Of a DNA stretch of 64,000 nt, positions 21,727 to 31,995 are shown in pieces. The stretch comes from Mesostigma viride (Eukaryota > Streptophyta > Mesostigmatophyceae > Mesostigmatales > Mesostigmataceae), in NCBI GenBank assembly GCA_009746045.1, contig RPFO01000253.1, forward strand, positions 5,241,145 to 5,305,144, in the 5' to 3' direction. Below the pieces are notes generated by a model. The model had not been told where the DNA came from. It was given only the letters and a program-made list of their open reading frames with translations, and made no database searches. Both the position numbers and the translations under genes were made by a program. Each line of letters opens with the position of its first letter. Position 1 is the stretch's first letter.

Positions 21727-23379
21727 GGCCCAGATCCAGTCCTTAGCCTCGGCATTCGGGGCCTTCATGGCGTCTCAGTCGCCTGCTTTAGTTGCGCCAG
21801 GTGTGGCGTCTGTTGCTGCTGTGCCACCTACCCCTCCTGTTGCCTCGGTGACTACGGCTTCGCCTGCGCCCCAGTGCGAGCCCGCGGTCGCTGTGGTTTC
21901 GTCTGCCGGCTGCGACTCCTACGCCTCCTGCTGCCTCCGCGCCTGTGACCGCCGTAGTAACCTGCGCCTTCGCGCGAGTCTCCTGCCCCTGCGATCGCGC
22001 CCGCCGTCGCTGCTTCCGAGCCTCCACAAGCTCAGTCGCAGCCGTCGCGGGGCTTCTTTGGCGATGCGAGTGGGCTTCCCAGGCTCTGGGAGGGGGGTCC
22101 CCCGCAGCGGGTTCCAGTGCCAGACTGGAGCCTGGATGGTAGCCAGTTTTATGGTAAGGTGCCTGTCCCCACGGGCCCCATTTTCAACATGTGGCCTGAG
22201 GGTGCGCCTCCAGCGGAGACCGGGGCGCCAGCTGCGGTGGCGGGTCCGTCGCGGTCTCCTGCGGTAGCGGGTCCGTCGCGGCCTCCTGTGGCGCCGGCGC
22301 CCTCTGCGCCTGTGCAGGATCCTACCCCTGTTTCGGTTCCGGCCCCTTCAGCTCCGCGCTCGTTGGCTGCGGTTGTTAGGGCCAGCGGCATTGATCATCG
22401 CTCCCTCCGCGCTGCCGACTCCTTAAGGGAGTTGTCCCAGGGCAACCGGGAACGTGCCCCCTCTGTGGTGCACGCTATGCCGGAGTCGCGAGATTCGCCA
22501 GTTCCTGGGTATACGGTATGTCGGCGCTGGCCTGCCGACAGTGTGAGCTACCGCGCGTCGCTGCTGAGCTGGCCATTTCGCCCATGTCCTATGGGTTTTC
22601 CCAGGTGTGTCGGGCGCCGCGTGACCGTAGCCTACCCGTTGATACCGATCGGCCTCCGTGTGACATGGTTGTTTTAGCAGATCCTGTGTTCCAGGGTGAG
22701 ATCCTGGTTCGGCGAGTCCTGTATCGCTGGGCGAGGCGTCATAACGACTTGGACACCTATGGTGGTTACCAGTGGGCTTACCCTCCGCCTCTGGGCATTA
22801 TGGCCTCAGATGCCCTTACGGTCGAGTATCCGGCGCCGCCTAGCTGGTGCCACGTATGGTGCGGTACACCTGCAGCCCCTCCTGGAGTGGGATGCCCGCC
22901 GCCCAGTGCCCCTCCCGGGCCAGGGCTTGGACTCCCGTGGCCATCCTCCCCCTCGGGCTAGCGACTATCTAGAGACATTCGGGTCGCGACAGTGCGCTCG
23001 TCGGTGGCGCTCACGTGAGATTCGGCACATCAGGTTGTGGCCGGCTAATGTGGAGCCTCTGCTAGATCTGTTCTTCCCGACGGGCTTGCGTCATCGGATC
23101 CGGTACCATCGCCTACTCCTTCGGGCTCTCTGTTTGATCACGGTAGAGCCTTTCCTACGCCTCTTTGCCTGTGGCTTCTTGGACTGGGCCCGTGGCCAGG
23201 TGGTCCTTACGCAGCATAGGTATTACTGGGCCTTTCTGGGCCTTTTTCCTGATGGCGTGTGGGCCGATGTTTTCCTCACTGTAGATAGGCATGACAATGC
23301 CGAGGATGTGGCCCACTACCATGCGTATCTGGATGTTCTGCTGGCCTCGCGTGGCACCTACCAGACTGATGGCAACTAG

Positions 23380-23745
23380 ATAGAGGGCCTTAGGCCCGAC
23401 CTGAGGGTGTTGTCCCTCCGGTATATAGAGTCGCCCTCATATTCTGGCCAGTTGATTGGTCGTTCTTGGTCCTTGGTGATGACTTTGTTCACTCTGTGTG
23501 TCCTGCCCAGTGCCGTCCCTCCCGGCAAGGCCTCTGTGCCAGGCAGTTAGGGGATCCTCCCACCAGGCTTGGTGCTGGTTAACCCTACACCACTCGGGGT
23601 GGAACCGAGTTAACTTGTTGGTGCTTTGTATCTTGGATGGCCTGTCGATTGTGTTGGTGTGTGCTGGGTGCGTTAGGTTATTCCTACCCCTTGGTTTCCT
23701 CCCTGTGCGTAGGGAGAGGGCTCCCTATCTTTGTGGGGGGGGAGG
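23380..23745 (+). other. 3' untranslated region and polypurine tract of element F
   Basis: No gene. It ends in TTGTGGGGGGGGAGG directly before the LTR start TGTTACG, a typical plus-strand primer tract. Confidence 0.6.
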
Positions 23746-24300
23746 TGTTACGTCGCGTAACAATTCGTTGTAGATACGGACGTAAATTAGGTCTTTAGCC
23801 TCGGTCGTTCCTAGGTTTACGTGTAGTTTGTACTGGGACACTGTTGTCCTCGTAACAGTACCGCGGTGCATTGGATGCTTTTGGCGTCGCGCCGCGTACT
23901 TTACTAGTGGTCCTTATCCTTCGGGTAGAATGTAGTGGACCAGCGTGCATCTGTGCAATTGTAGGCGAGGGCCATGTCGGCCCGAGCATGCTGGACCGTT
24001 GGTGATCATTTATGCACGTTCTACCCCTCGTGTTGGCACTCGGCGTGTGTTAAATGAATTAACACATATTAGCTTGGGTCATGGCAGTGTAGTTGTGTTT
24101 CCTTCCTCTATTCCTGGAGTAAACGGGTTTGTGTAAATGGCTTATTATGGCGTATTATAGTAGCACATACGTAAATGCATTGAGATCTGGATCGTCTCGT
24201 TCGTCTTTCGCTAGGGGTTTAACTAGAGGTGGCCTTACTAGTTTAGGTAGCGTTAGGCCGGGTAGAGGTAGAGGTGGCGGTAGAGGTTTAGGACGTAACA
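23746..24300 (+). repeat. 3' LTR of the gypsy element F
   Basis: 555 bp from TGTTACG to CGTAACA, a 7-bp inverted terminal repeat with canonical TG...CA ends, placed right after the polypurine tract. TGTGG follows and would be the target duplication, but the 5' LTR is missing so this cannot be tested. A Gly/Arg-rich frame at 24147-24338 crosses the LTR end and is probably chance. Confidence 0.7.
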
Positions 24301-24433
24301 TGTGGCACCTCAAAACCCTTAAAATTGACATATGCTAATATCACTTGAAATTCATTTGCACAATGCTAAGTTATGATTGGGGGCACTAAATAACATCTCT
24401 AGTGAGTTGTCCATGCACTTCTTGGGGGTACTA
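24301..24433. other. Short spacer
   Basis: No gene seen. It ends in a GGGGGTACTACCCCC palindrome (24424-24438) next to the RLE-LINE insertion site. Confidence 0.5.
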
Positions 24434-24450
24434 CCCCCATATATATTAAA

Positions 24451-25004
24451 AATATAATTACTTACAACAGAGTGAAATCACTCAAACCAAAGCAAACGCC
24501 CAGCTATAAACCTATATACAGAGCCATGTCAAAGCTCTATACTACGATAAGACCAATGGAAACGCCTAACGGGAGGAACCTAATAGCCCTGCTGCACCGC
24601 AAAATCAGCCCGCGTACGGCGGAGCATGATGTCAGCCATGGCCCGAGTCAGCGCCACCGACAAGCGCTGACGCCAATATGACGTCCAGGTCCGCGCCGAC
24701 CATGGGGCCCGCTGGCCCTCCAGGTCCAGCCGGTCCTCCCGGAGCCGGCAACACTCCTTGAAGAAGGCGGAGGTCAGGGGCCCCATGGCCCCAAACTCCT
24801 CCAGGACAAAGGGCACCACACGATGGTGCCCGACGTCGCCGTAGGCCAGGAGCTTGGCCCGCTCCGCCCGGTCCGCCGTGTAACCTGCCGTGAGGGAGGC
24901 CCCAGCCACGTGGCTAAGAGCCAAGGGCCGCGCCACCGAAACGTCAATAAGCAGATGCCGGCCACCCCCCTCAAAGTCCAGCACCACGATGTCAGGCCGG
25001 TGGT
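24451..25004 (-). mobile_element. 5'-truncated RLE-type LINE copy 1 with 17-bp duplication
   Basis: A 554-bp copy of the 3' end of a LINE on the minus strand, flanked by the exact repeat CCCCCATATATATTAAA at 24434-24450 and 25005-25021. The coding part (HRPDIVVLDFEGGGRHLLIDVSV ... AKLLAYGDVGHHRVVPFVLEEFGAMG) equals the C-terminus of copy 2. The frame ends with DFAVQQGY and a stop near 24580. The 3' untranslated part contains 'cgcccagctataaacc' and ends in an AT-rich tail. Truncation at the 5' end and a long direct duplication are the marks of target-primed reverse transcription. Confidence 0.75.
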
Positions 25005-25020
25005 CCCCCATATATATTAA

Positions 25021-25250
25021 AGGGCTATTAGGTTCCTCCCGTTAGGCGTTTCCATTGGTCTTATCGTAGTATAGAGCTTTGACATGGCTCTGTATATAGG
25101 TTTATAGCTGGGCGTTTGCTTTGGTTTGAGTGATTTCACTCTGCTGTAAGTAATTATATTTTTAATATATATATATTAAAAATATATATATTATTAATAA
25201 ATAATATTATTAAAAAATATAATATTATTAAATAATATATATTAAAAATT
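25021..25250 (+). repeat. 3' end fragment of the same LINE plus AT-rich tract
   Basis: 25022-25180 is the plus-strand 3' untranslated end of the RLE LINE, an inverted match of 24440-24600. It is followed by about 80 bp of TATTAA-type AT-rich sequence. With copy 1 it forms an inverted repeat with arms of about 150 bp. Confidence 0.75.
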
Positions 25251-26517
25251 TTGGGCTCCGTCGCTCAGTCGTGGGCGGAAAGCTGCCGGCTCCTGCCCCT
25301 TTTGGCAACGGCAGCGCCTGACCTCCTGGACCCCAGCAGCCCTTTGCCCTTCGTCACCGCCATCCAGGAGGCCTATGCTGAGATCCAGCAGGCCTGTTCT
25401 CCCGTCCGTGCCGCTCAGGCGGTACAGCGCCACCTCCCTCGCGGCACTCCCTCGGTCGCCTCCGTTCAATCTCCCGCCGCATTCCCTGCTCGCGTCATCG
25501 ATAAACACCAGAAAACCTACGCGGGTATTCTGCACACGGCTGATTGGATTGCTCTTTTCGCGGACCTCAACGCCCAGGGACGTGCGTGGCTGTTCTCGCT
25601 TTCCTTGCGGAGTGTGGGCTCGGCGTACCTTCGTGCTCTTCCCATGGCCCCCCCATTCGCCTTGGCTCCCAGCCACTACTCGGTGGCGCTCCGGCACCAG
25701 CTATTTGCCCCGCAGCCTCTTGTTCCGGCCGGGCGGCCTTGTGGTAGCTGTGGGCAGCCGCTGGATCCCACGGGGACTCACTACCTTGCCTGCATGGGGG
25801 GCCAACAGAATCAGAATTGGTATTTGTATTTGCACACTGTCCTCCTGACGGTGGTGCTCGCCATGATTCGGTCGGTTTTCCCCCACGCGAACATCCGGTC
25901 CGAGGATGCGGATGGCGCTGCCTTCTATTCCCCCAACCACCGGCCTGACATCGTGGTGCTGGACTTCGAGGGGGGTGGCCGGCATCTGCTTATTGACGTT
26001 TCGGTGGCGCGGCCCTTGGCTCTTAGCCACGTGGCTGGGGCCTCCCTCACGGCAGGTTCCACGGCGGACCGGGCGGAGCGGGCCAAGCTCCTGGCCTACG
26101 GCGACGTCGGGCACCATCGTGTGGTGCCCTTTGTCCTGGAGGAGTTTGGGGCCATGGGGCCCCTGACCTCCGCCTTCTTCAAGGAGTGTTGCCGGCTCCG
26201 GGAGGACCGGCTGGACCTGGAGGGCCAGCGGGCCCCAATGATGGTCGGCGCGGACCTGGACGTCATATTGGCGTCAGCGCTTGTCGGTGGCGCTGACTCG
26301 GGCCATGGCTGACATCATGCTCCGCCGTACGCGGGCTGATTTTGCGGTGCAGCAGGGCTATTAGGTTCCTCCCGTTAGGCGTTTCCATTGGTCTTATCGT
26401 AGTATAGAGTTTTGACATGGCTTTATTGGCTCTGTATATAGGTTTATTATAGCTGGGCGTTTGCTTTGGTTTGAGTGATTTCACTCTGCTGTAAGTAATT
26501 ATATTTTTAATATATAT
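25251..26517 (+). mobile_element. RLE-type LINE copy 2, longest, 5'-truncated
   Basis: An open frame of about 353 residues with no ATG at its beginning, then a 3' untranslated end from about 26340. N-terminal part: RAWLFSLSLRSVGSAYLRALPMAPPF, a region found after RT in several algal and protist LINE-like proteins. Then a zinc motif CGSCGQPLDPTGTHYLAC (C-X2-C-X9-H-X3-C, around residue 163). Then a restriction-like endonuclease pattern: PD at about 231, Asp 15 residues on (LLIDVSV), then AKLLAYGD. R2-type LINEs have the same order, zinc motif then PD-X12-14-D. The end differs from copy 1 by a small insertion at 26237 that changes the frame. The RT domain is absent. Confidence 0.65.
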
Positions 26518-27117
26518 TAAAAATATAATTACTTACAGCAGAGTGAAATCTGACACTCAAACCAAAGCAAACGCCCAGCTATAAACCTATATACAGAGCC
26601 ATGTCAAAGCTCTATACTACGATAAGACCAATGGAAACGCCTAACGGGAGGAACCTAATAGCCCTGCTGCACCGCAAAATCAGCCCGCGTACGGCGGAGC
26701 ATGATGTCAGCCTGATGGCCCGAGTCAGCGCCACCGACAAGCGCTGACGCCAATATGACGTCCAGGTCCGCGCCGACCATGGGGCCCGCGGGCCCTCCAG
26801 GTCCAGCCGATCCTCCCGGAGCCGGCAACACTCCTTGAAGAAGGCGGAGGGCAGGGGCCCCATGGCCCCAAACTCCTCCAGGACAAAGGGCACCACACGA
26901 TGGTGCCCGACGTCGCCGTAGGCCAGGAGCTTGGCCCGCTCCGCCCGGTCCGCCGTGGAACCTGCCGTGAGGGAGGCCCCAGCCACGTGGCTAAGAGCCA
27001 AGGGCCGCGCCACCGAAACGTCAATAAGCAGATGCCGGCCACCCCCCTCAAAGTCCAGCACCACGATGTCGGGCCGGTGGTTGGGGGAATAGAAGGCAGC
27101 GCCATCCGCATCCCCCC
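26518..27117 (-). mobile_element. RLE-type LINE copy 3, joined tail-to-tail with copy 2
   Basis: About 600 bp on the minus strand carrying the endonuclease-like part (DADGAAFYSPNHRPDIVVLD to the C-terminus) and the 3' end. It meets copy 2 at TTAATATATATTAA near 26517, so their 3' ends form a large palindrome (about 26320-26660). Its 5' truncation point abuts 'ccccccatatatac' at 27112-27125, similar to the duplication around copy 1. A dinucleotide-scale change ends the frame differently from copy 1. Confidence 0.7.
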
Positions 27118-27261
27118 ATATATACGCCAATTAAATTAAATTAAATTAAATTATAACATGCCTCCGTGGGGAGGTCATGTAGCACATATTTCATGATGGA
27201 TGGGATGGAGGAAGCCGCGTGATCGAACTATCCTAACTCTATCTAGAAAATCCTAACTACA

Positions 27262-29319
27262 CTACTCATCAAAACGCCTCCTCCGCTTGGGGGGAGGTGG
27301 CTTGCCCACAGGGTCGGGCGTGTGCGCCTTGACAATCTTCTTCCACCGCGTCTTGTCCTGCATGGCAGTCCAAAGACGGGAGAGAGAGTGGATGCGGTTC
27401 TCAAACTGGGCTGGGACCACTAGGTCGTCCAGCAACATCTGAACATAGTTGGTGACAGGTTTCCCTACCCTTTTGGGAATGTCCGCGGGGCCAGGCCAGG
27501 TCAGAATGTGCCGCCCTGGCTGGCCAAGCTGCTGGGGGCCGGCCAGACCAAGGGTGGTGTCGACCTGGCTGGTGCGGGCAAGGTGTCCTACAAATGCTAT
27601 CCTACGCTGCCTAATCTCGTCCGAAACACGAGGCATGCCATGATACAAAGACTCTGATGACGGACGCTCGGAAAAACCTACGCTGAGGACCTGCCGGAGC
27701 ATCCTGTAAACTGTGCCGTCGAGCCGAGCTGCCAGTTTGGGTGGGAGGGTCCACGCCTCGGCGCCATACGTGAGCACCGTGAGGACGAGGACCTTGAAGA
27801 GCATGCGCTTGCGGTGCCCGTCCAGGCCCTTCGAGCGCCAGTAAGGTGTGAGCGAACGGAGCTTGGCCCAGGCAAGGCCGATGCGGGTGTCCACATCGTC
27901 GGCGGTGTCAGGAAGCCAGCTCCCCAACAGCTTGAAGCGGTCGCGGAACGGGACCTCTGTCCCATCGAGCAGGCGCGGCAGCGGTGGTTTACTGGATGCC
28001 CCTATCACCATCGCCTCAGTTTTGACACTAATCTCCAGCCCCACCGCCCGCGCCTCCAGGCCCAGGCAGTCCAGCCAGGTCTGAATGTGCTCGGGGCGCT
28101 CGATGAGGGTGGTATCATCCGCATAAATCAGGTCGGCAAGGCGGTAACCAGGTCTAACCCCGCCGTGCTCTTTCATGTTAAGGATGTCCAAGCCTGGCTC
28201 GAACCCCTTAAGAGCAGTAAAGCGCGCACGTGCCTGGCGCATGACGTGATCCACGACAATAATGAACAGGTATGGGGACAGGACACAACCTTGCCACACC
28301 CCGTGGTGAAGGGGGAATGGTGGAGTGGTGCCCTCCGCAGTCCGCACTACTGCCTGTGAGCCCTCATACAGTCGGCGAATGGCAGCAATAAACGCAGGTG
28401 GTACCCGATCCAGAGCTAGGATGGCCCAAAGAGCCTCCCAGAGAACCGTGTCAAAGGCCTTGATATAGTCAACAAAAATGAAGACCAGCGGCAAACTGTC
28501 AGGGGGAAGTCGACGCACCTCCTCCATCAACCGGCGCGCGACAAACACAGCCATGACAGTGTTACGACCACGACGGAAACCCATCTGAGACTCACCCAGG
28601 TGTGGGTCCAGCGCGGCGCGGAGCCTGTGCAGCATCATGCGCATGAAGACCTTCAGCGCGGCGCTCTGCATGGAGGCAGACACCCCGGTAGTTGCCGGGG
28701 TCAGCAGCAGAGCCCTTCTTGTACAGCATGACGCGGATGGCCGTCTGCCACTCAGCAGGCGGAGGCTCGTCGGAGAGCAGGACACGGTTGCAGAACGCCA
28801 GCAGAAGATCCCTAACCGCCAGATCAGGGGTCAGTTCAGCAGCTCAGCCGAAAGGTGGTCGGCACCGACCGCCGCGTCGTACCGCAGGCGAGCAAGGGCG
28901 CCGTCCAATTCCTTCAAAGTGAAGGGGGGGACGACGTCGTCAGTGGCAAGGAAGCCCTCCTGCAAGGCGGGGACTTGGTAGTCCGCGGCCGAGGAGGGGG
29001 GCGCTGGCGGCGGCGGGGGTCCGGCAACCCCGAGGCGGGCGGCCGTCTCGGGGTGTAGCAGCGGGGGGGGGGCGCGCGCCCCACCGGTCAAGGAAACATT
29101 GTGGGCCAGCCAGCGGTCAAGGCTGACCGGCGCCGTGCCGTCCCCCGTGTGCTCCACCGGGGTGCGCTGCCGCCGGCCGCCGAGCCGGTTGAGGTGGTAC
29201 CACATGTCCTTGCCCTGGTTGCGGGCCTGGCAGGCCTTGGCATCCGCGATGCATTGGGCCGCCTCCGCGTCCTGAGCGTGCTCGTAGGCCTCCACAAGGG
29301 TGGCCTTGAGCAATGGTTT
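27262..29319 (-). pseudogene. LINE ORF2: reverse transcriptase part with frame breaks
   Basis: 29313-28831 holds the linker before RT (MWYHLNRLGGRR ... LKELDGALARLRYDAAVGADHLSAELL). A break near 28835 and another near 28690 shift the frame. The piece between reads EWQTAIRVMLYKKGSAADPGNYRG, the conserved start of LINE RT. 28785-27262 holds the rest: ESQMGFRRGRNT, FIFVDYIKAFDTVL (first Asp), GCVLSPYLFIIVVDHVM and LADLIYADDTTLI (catalytic YADD). The tail has VGHLARTSQVDT and ends with KPPPPKRRRRFDE. No RNase H or RLE domain is seen. Confidence 0.85.
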
Positions 29320-30737
29320 CTGCAGCGGTTACGCTTGAGGCGGTGCCGGGCGGCCAAGACCTTGGGGTCCTGGCGGTAGAGCGGGCCGGGGCGGCGGCGG
29401 GGCATGACCGGCAGGTGCCGGGCCGCCAGCAACGGGGCACGGGCCGCAAAGCCCGCAAAAATGGCTGCGTTGGGGGCACCCTTGTCCAGCTCGTCGACGT
29501 CCGCCCGGGCGTCCAGGGCCGACAGGTACTCCCGTCGGCACCGGTTCCGCTCGTGCTCGGCGTCCGTCCAGTCCTCAGGATCGCCCTTGACCGGACGTAG
29601 AGCAGACCAGTCAGGGCGGACCAGTGCGGCGCGGCGCGCGGGGACGTGGAACCGGAGCCGAAGGGTCGCGCGCACCAACCGGTGGTCAGAGCACACCGTG
29701 GGCGTGTCAAACACTCGGGCGTCCAGAACCGAGGTGCACCTGGGCTGCCGTACCACCACGTAGTCCAGACAGGCCTGACGGCCGTTAGGGCCACGAAAAG
29801 TGACCAAGTCCTGTGAGGGACGTTGGAATTGACAGTTGACAGCAACCATCCCGCTATCCCGCAAAAAGGCAGAGAAAAGGGGAGTGTTGGCGTTAGCTTC
29901 CGTGTCAGCAGGCGCAAAGCGACTGCCAGCAGTGCCCACGGGGAGCGTAGCATTGGCGTCGAGCAGCATGACCAAAAAGTGGCGGGCCGGAGTGACCCCC
30001 GCAAGGTCATGCAAAGATTCGAAGAACTCCTCACGGTCCGAATCAGGTAGACCACTGTGGGGTGCGTAGCCCACCCCCACCGTGAGGTGGTGTTTAGACC
30101 GCCCCTCAACGGAGGTGAAATGTGCTACCATAAGGCGTGGGGTTAGAAACTTAAGCGTGCTGAGGCTAGCAACTGCCAGCGGCGAACACAAAAGACCAAC
30201 ACCACCTTGGCCAGACGTACCGCTGCCAGCGAAGTAAAACCGCCAGCCACCCGCCAGGCGATCAGTGCTCACCATGCCAAGTGGCACCGTGCGGCGGTGC
30301 TCCTGGACGCCTAATATAGATACACGATGCTCAATGCAGAATGCGACTAGCTCCTCTACCCGGTAGCTATGGTCGTCATTTAGCAATGTGCGGGCGTTGA
30401 AAGTGGCAAGGGCCAAGGATGCCTGCTGGCCCACCAGGGGAGAACGACGATGGATGATGGGGGTGGGTGCGGCGGGGGGTGGAGGTGGGGGTGAAACGGA
30501 GGGGGGAAGGGAAGCGGTAGAAATAGTGCTTTTCATCGCATTTATTTTGTCCTGCAAGCGTAGGATGCGAGCCTGCCGCTTGCTCGGGGTATTCGGGGTT
30601 GGGGCTGATTGCACAACGCCGAGGCGTAGGTAATCTAGCAAACGTTGGGTTTTACGAATCTGACATTTGACAGATGAGGTTGTGGCCCGAAATACCGGCA
30701 CCACCATGGCTTTCACCCGACGGTTAGGTCGAGGCAT
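29320..30737 (-). pseudogene. LINE ORF2: APE endonuclease part
   Basis: From ATG at 30737, a Pro-rich lead is followed by an AP-endonuclease-like domain: LATFNARTL (Asn), ILGVQEHRR (Glu), FLVMLLDANATL (Asp/Asn pair), ACLDYVVV and CSDHRLVRATL (catalytic His region). This enzyme nicks the target DNA to prime reverse transcription. A linker then continues to about 29330, where one base is gained or lost. The correct frame goes on as KPLLKATLVEAYEHAQ in the next block. Confidence 0.8.
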
Positions 30738-30807
30738 GGTAGTGGAACGGGACTGTTTAGAGGCTGTCGCCGAAGCCTGTTAGCCGCGAGCCGACGAGGA
30801 GGGTTGT

Positions 30808-31995
30808 CTACCTACGGACACCACCGGAGGCAGCACCTTTCCTGCTAGACACCTCACGAGACTCCGCTCCAGGGGTGTTAATCTGAACACCTTTAAGCTG
30901 CTTCCCCTCAAAGAATGCTGCAAAGGTGCCATCCTGAAGCAGACGCAACTTAATGCGCTTACCCGGGGTCTCGCGCTCCTTGGTTGCCTGGACGATGGGG
31001 CTGTTCCACACCGCGCTCCTCGCCTTCAGTTGAGCTGGCGTGTAGTCCTCGTCGAGGCTGAACTCACCGCGCTGGAGCAGACGACGTGCTCCCAGAACGA
31101 GACGTTTGTCGTGCATGGAGGCCATGGTGACGACGACCAGGCCCATAGGGCCTGGCAGCCGAATGGCACGTTCAATGGCAACACGGTTCTGGAGCTGCAG
31201 CCTTCCCAGAAACGCTGGGCCGCGCAGCACTTCGGTAAGTGAGTGTGCTGTCTCATGGGCCTCGCCTTTCTGGAAGTTCTTGATTACCATATTGCGTTGG
31301 CGTTGCTGCACTGCATTCTGGGTGACCGCAGCGGTAGCGGCAGACTTGGCCGCCTGTTGAACAATGGTGGTCAACTGCTTGCCGGTAACGTCGGCAAACG
31401 TGCTCGTTTTGGCGGGGGCTGCCATGGCTTTCTTCAGCTCCAGCAATTGTGCTGTCGCAGCTGCAGACGCCTCCGTCAGGACCTTAATTTCGCCCTGCAC
31501 GGTCGTAAAAGACTGTGCTAGGTTCTGCAGTTGCCCGGTAATATCGGACGCGGGGGCTGGCCCGGCGATGGCTGTCGCCGGCAGCTCGACAAGCGCAGGG
31601 CAGCACGAAATAAGACAGGCAAGCTGACGCTGGTCCGCCTCCCAACCACCCCACTCATCCTCAGGAGCTTCCATAATCTTGCCTGTGGTAGGGTGGCGAA
31701 CCGGGGCGTCGTTGTCTCTGCGGAGCTTCAGCACGCTGGTTACGGCGGCGTCGTTGTAGGCGAGTAAGGTAGCGATGTTGGTCAGGCTCAAACGCTGTTC
31801 GGGAATGTAGAATGCTGAGGGAATGGCTTCCGGCAAGGAGGTTTCAGTATCTATCGGAGTTGCTTCCGAAGTCTTGGGCCGCTTTTGAGCGGCGTTCTCG
31901 GCGGCGACATGGCTGTCGTTGGCGATTTTGTTTGCAGCAAGCTGGGCATCGGTAGACTCGGCGACAGAAGCTGAAGACGATGCGGGGGCCTCCAT
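30808..31995 (-). CDS. LINE ORF1 protein (RNA-binding chaperone type)
   Basis: 395 residues from ATG at 31995, with no internal break. Residues 1-90 are Ala/Glu-rich and disordered. A helix-rich, coiled-coil-like stretch (LQNLAQSFTTVQGEIKVLTEASAAATAQLLELKKAM) lies near 155-190. An RRM-like core follows (RNMVIKNFQKGEAHETAHSLTEVL ... MGLVVVTMASMHDKRLVL). The end has EDYTPAQLKARS and KRIKLRLLQDGTF, which resembles the C-terminal domain of L1-type ORF1 proteins. Such proteins coat the element RNA as trimers. ORF2 starts 70 bp downstream. Confidence 0.75.
   Translation of the reverse strand: MEAPASSSASVAESTDAQLAANKIANDSHVAAENAAQKRPKTSEATPIDTETSLPEAIPSAFYIPEQRLSLTNIATLLAYNDAAVTSVLKLRRDNDAPVRHPTTGKIMEAPEDEWGGWEADQRQLACLISCCPALVELPATAIAGPAPASDITGQLQNLAQSFTTVQGEIKVLTEASAAATAQLLELKKAMAAPAKTSTFADVTGKQLTTIVQQAAKSAATAAVTQNAVQQRQRNMVIKNFQKGEAHETAHSLTEVLRGPAFLGRLQLQNRVAIERAIRLPGPMGLVVVTMASMHDKRLVLGARRLLQRGEFSLDEDYTPAQLKARSAVWNSPIVQATKERETPGKRIKLRLLQDGTFAAFFEGKQLKGVQINTPGAESREVSSRKGAASGGVRR

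Larger units (their letters stand above)
13656..23379 (+). pseudogene. Extra 3' ORF of the gypsy element, split by element B
   Basis: After the chromodomain a second coding region begins near 13656 and stays open to the insertion of B at 14407. Beyond B it resumes at 21732 (QIQSLASAFGAFMASQS) in a neighbouring frame and ends at 23379 with several frame changes. Visible parts: a Pro/Ser/Ala-rich middle, a segment GPIFNMWPEGAPPAE (about 22180-22225) and a C-terminus rich in Arg, Leu and Trp (LLLRALCLITVEPFLRLFACGFLDWARGQ). I recognise no domain and see no signal peptide or clear transmembrane and cleavage layout of an envelope. The segment resembles YNVWRPDAPPAE in the first ORF of element C. 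Confidence 0.5.
11755..24300 (+). mobile_element. Element F: Ty3/gypsy chromovirus, 3' part, split by B
   Basis: Order on the plus strand: RNase H-integrase linker, integrase, chromodomain (to 13634), an extra ORF (13656-14407 continued at 21732-23379), a G-rich polypurine tract (about 23735-23745) and an LTR (23746-24300). The 5' half (gag, protease, RT) is missing to the left, where element A ends. Reading is broken by a stop at 12408, a one-base loss at 13310 and frame changes in the G8 tract near 11950 and in the 3' ORF. Chromoviruses aim integration at marked chromatin through the chromodomain. Confidence 0.8.

Noticed and set aside
24129-24338. Gly/Arg-rich small ORF (MAYYSSTYVNALRSG...)
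   Set aside because: It crosses the end of the gypsy LTR defined by the TGTTACG/CGTAACA inverted ends, so it is unlikely to be a gene, though a gag start of a tandem element was considered.
28637-30633. Plus-strand frames across the LINE
   Set aside because: Shadows of ORF2 on the minus strand.
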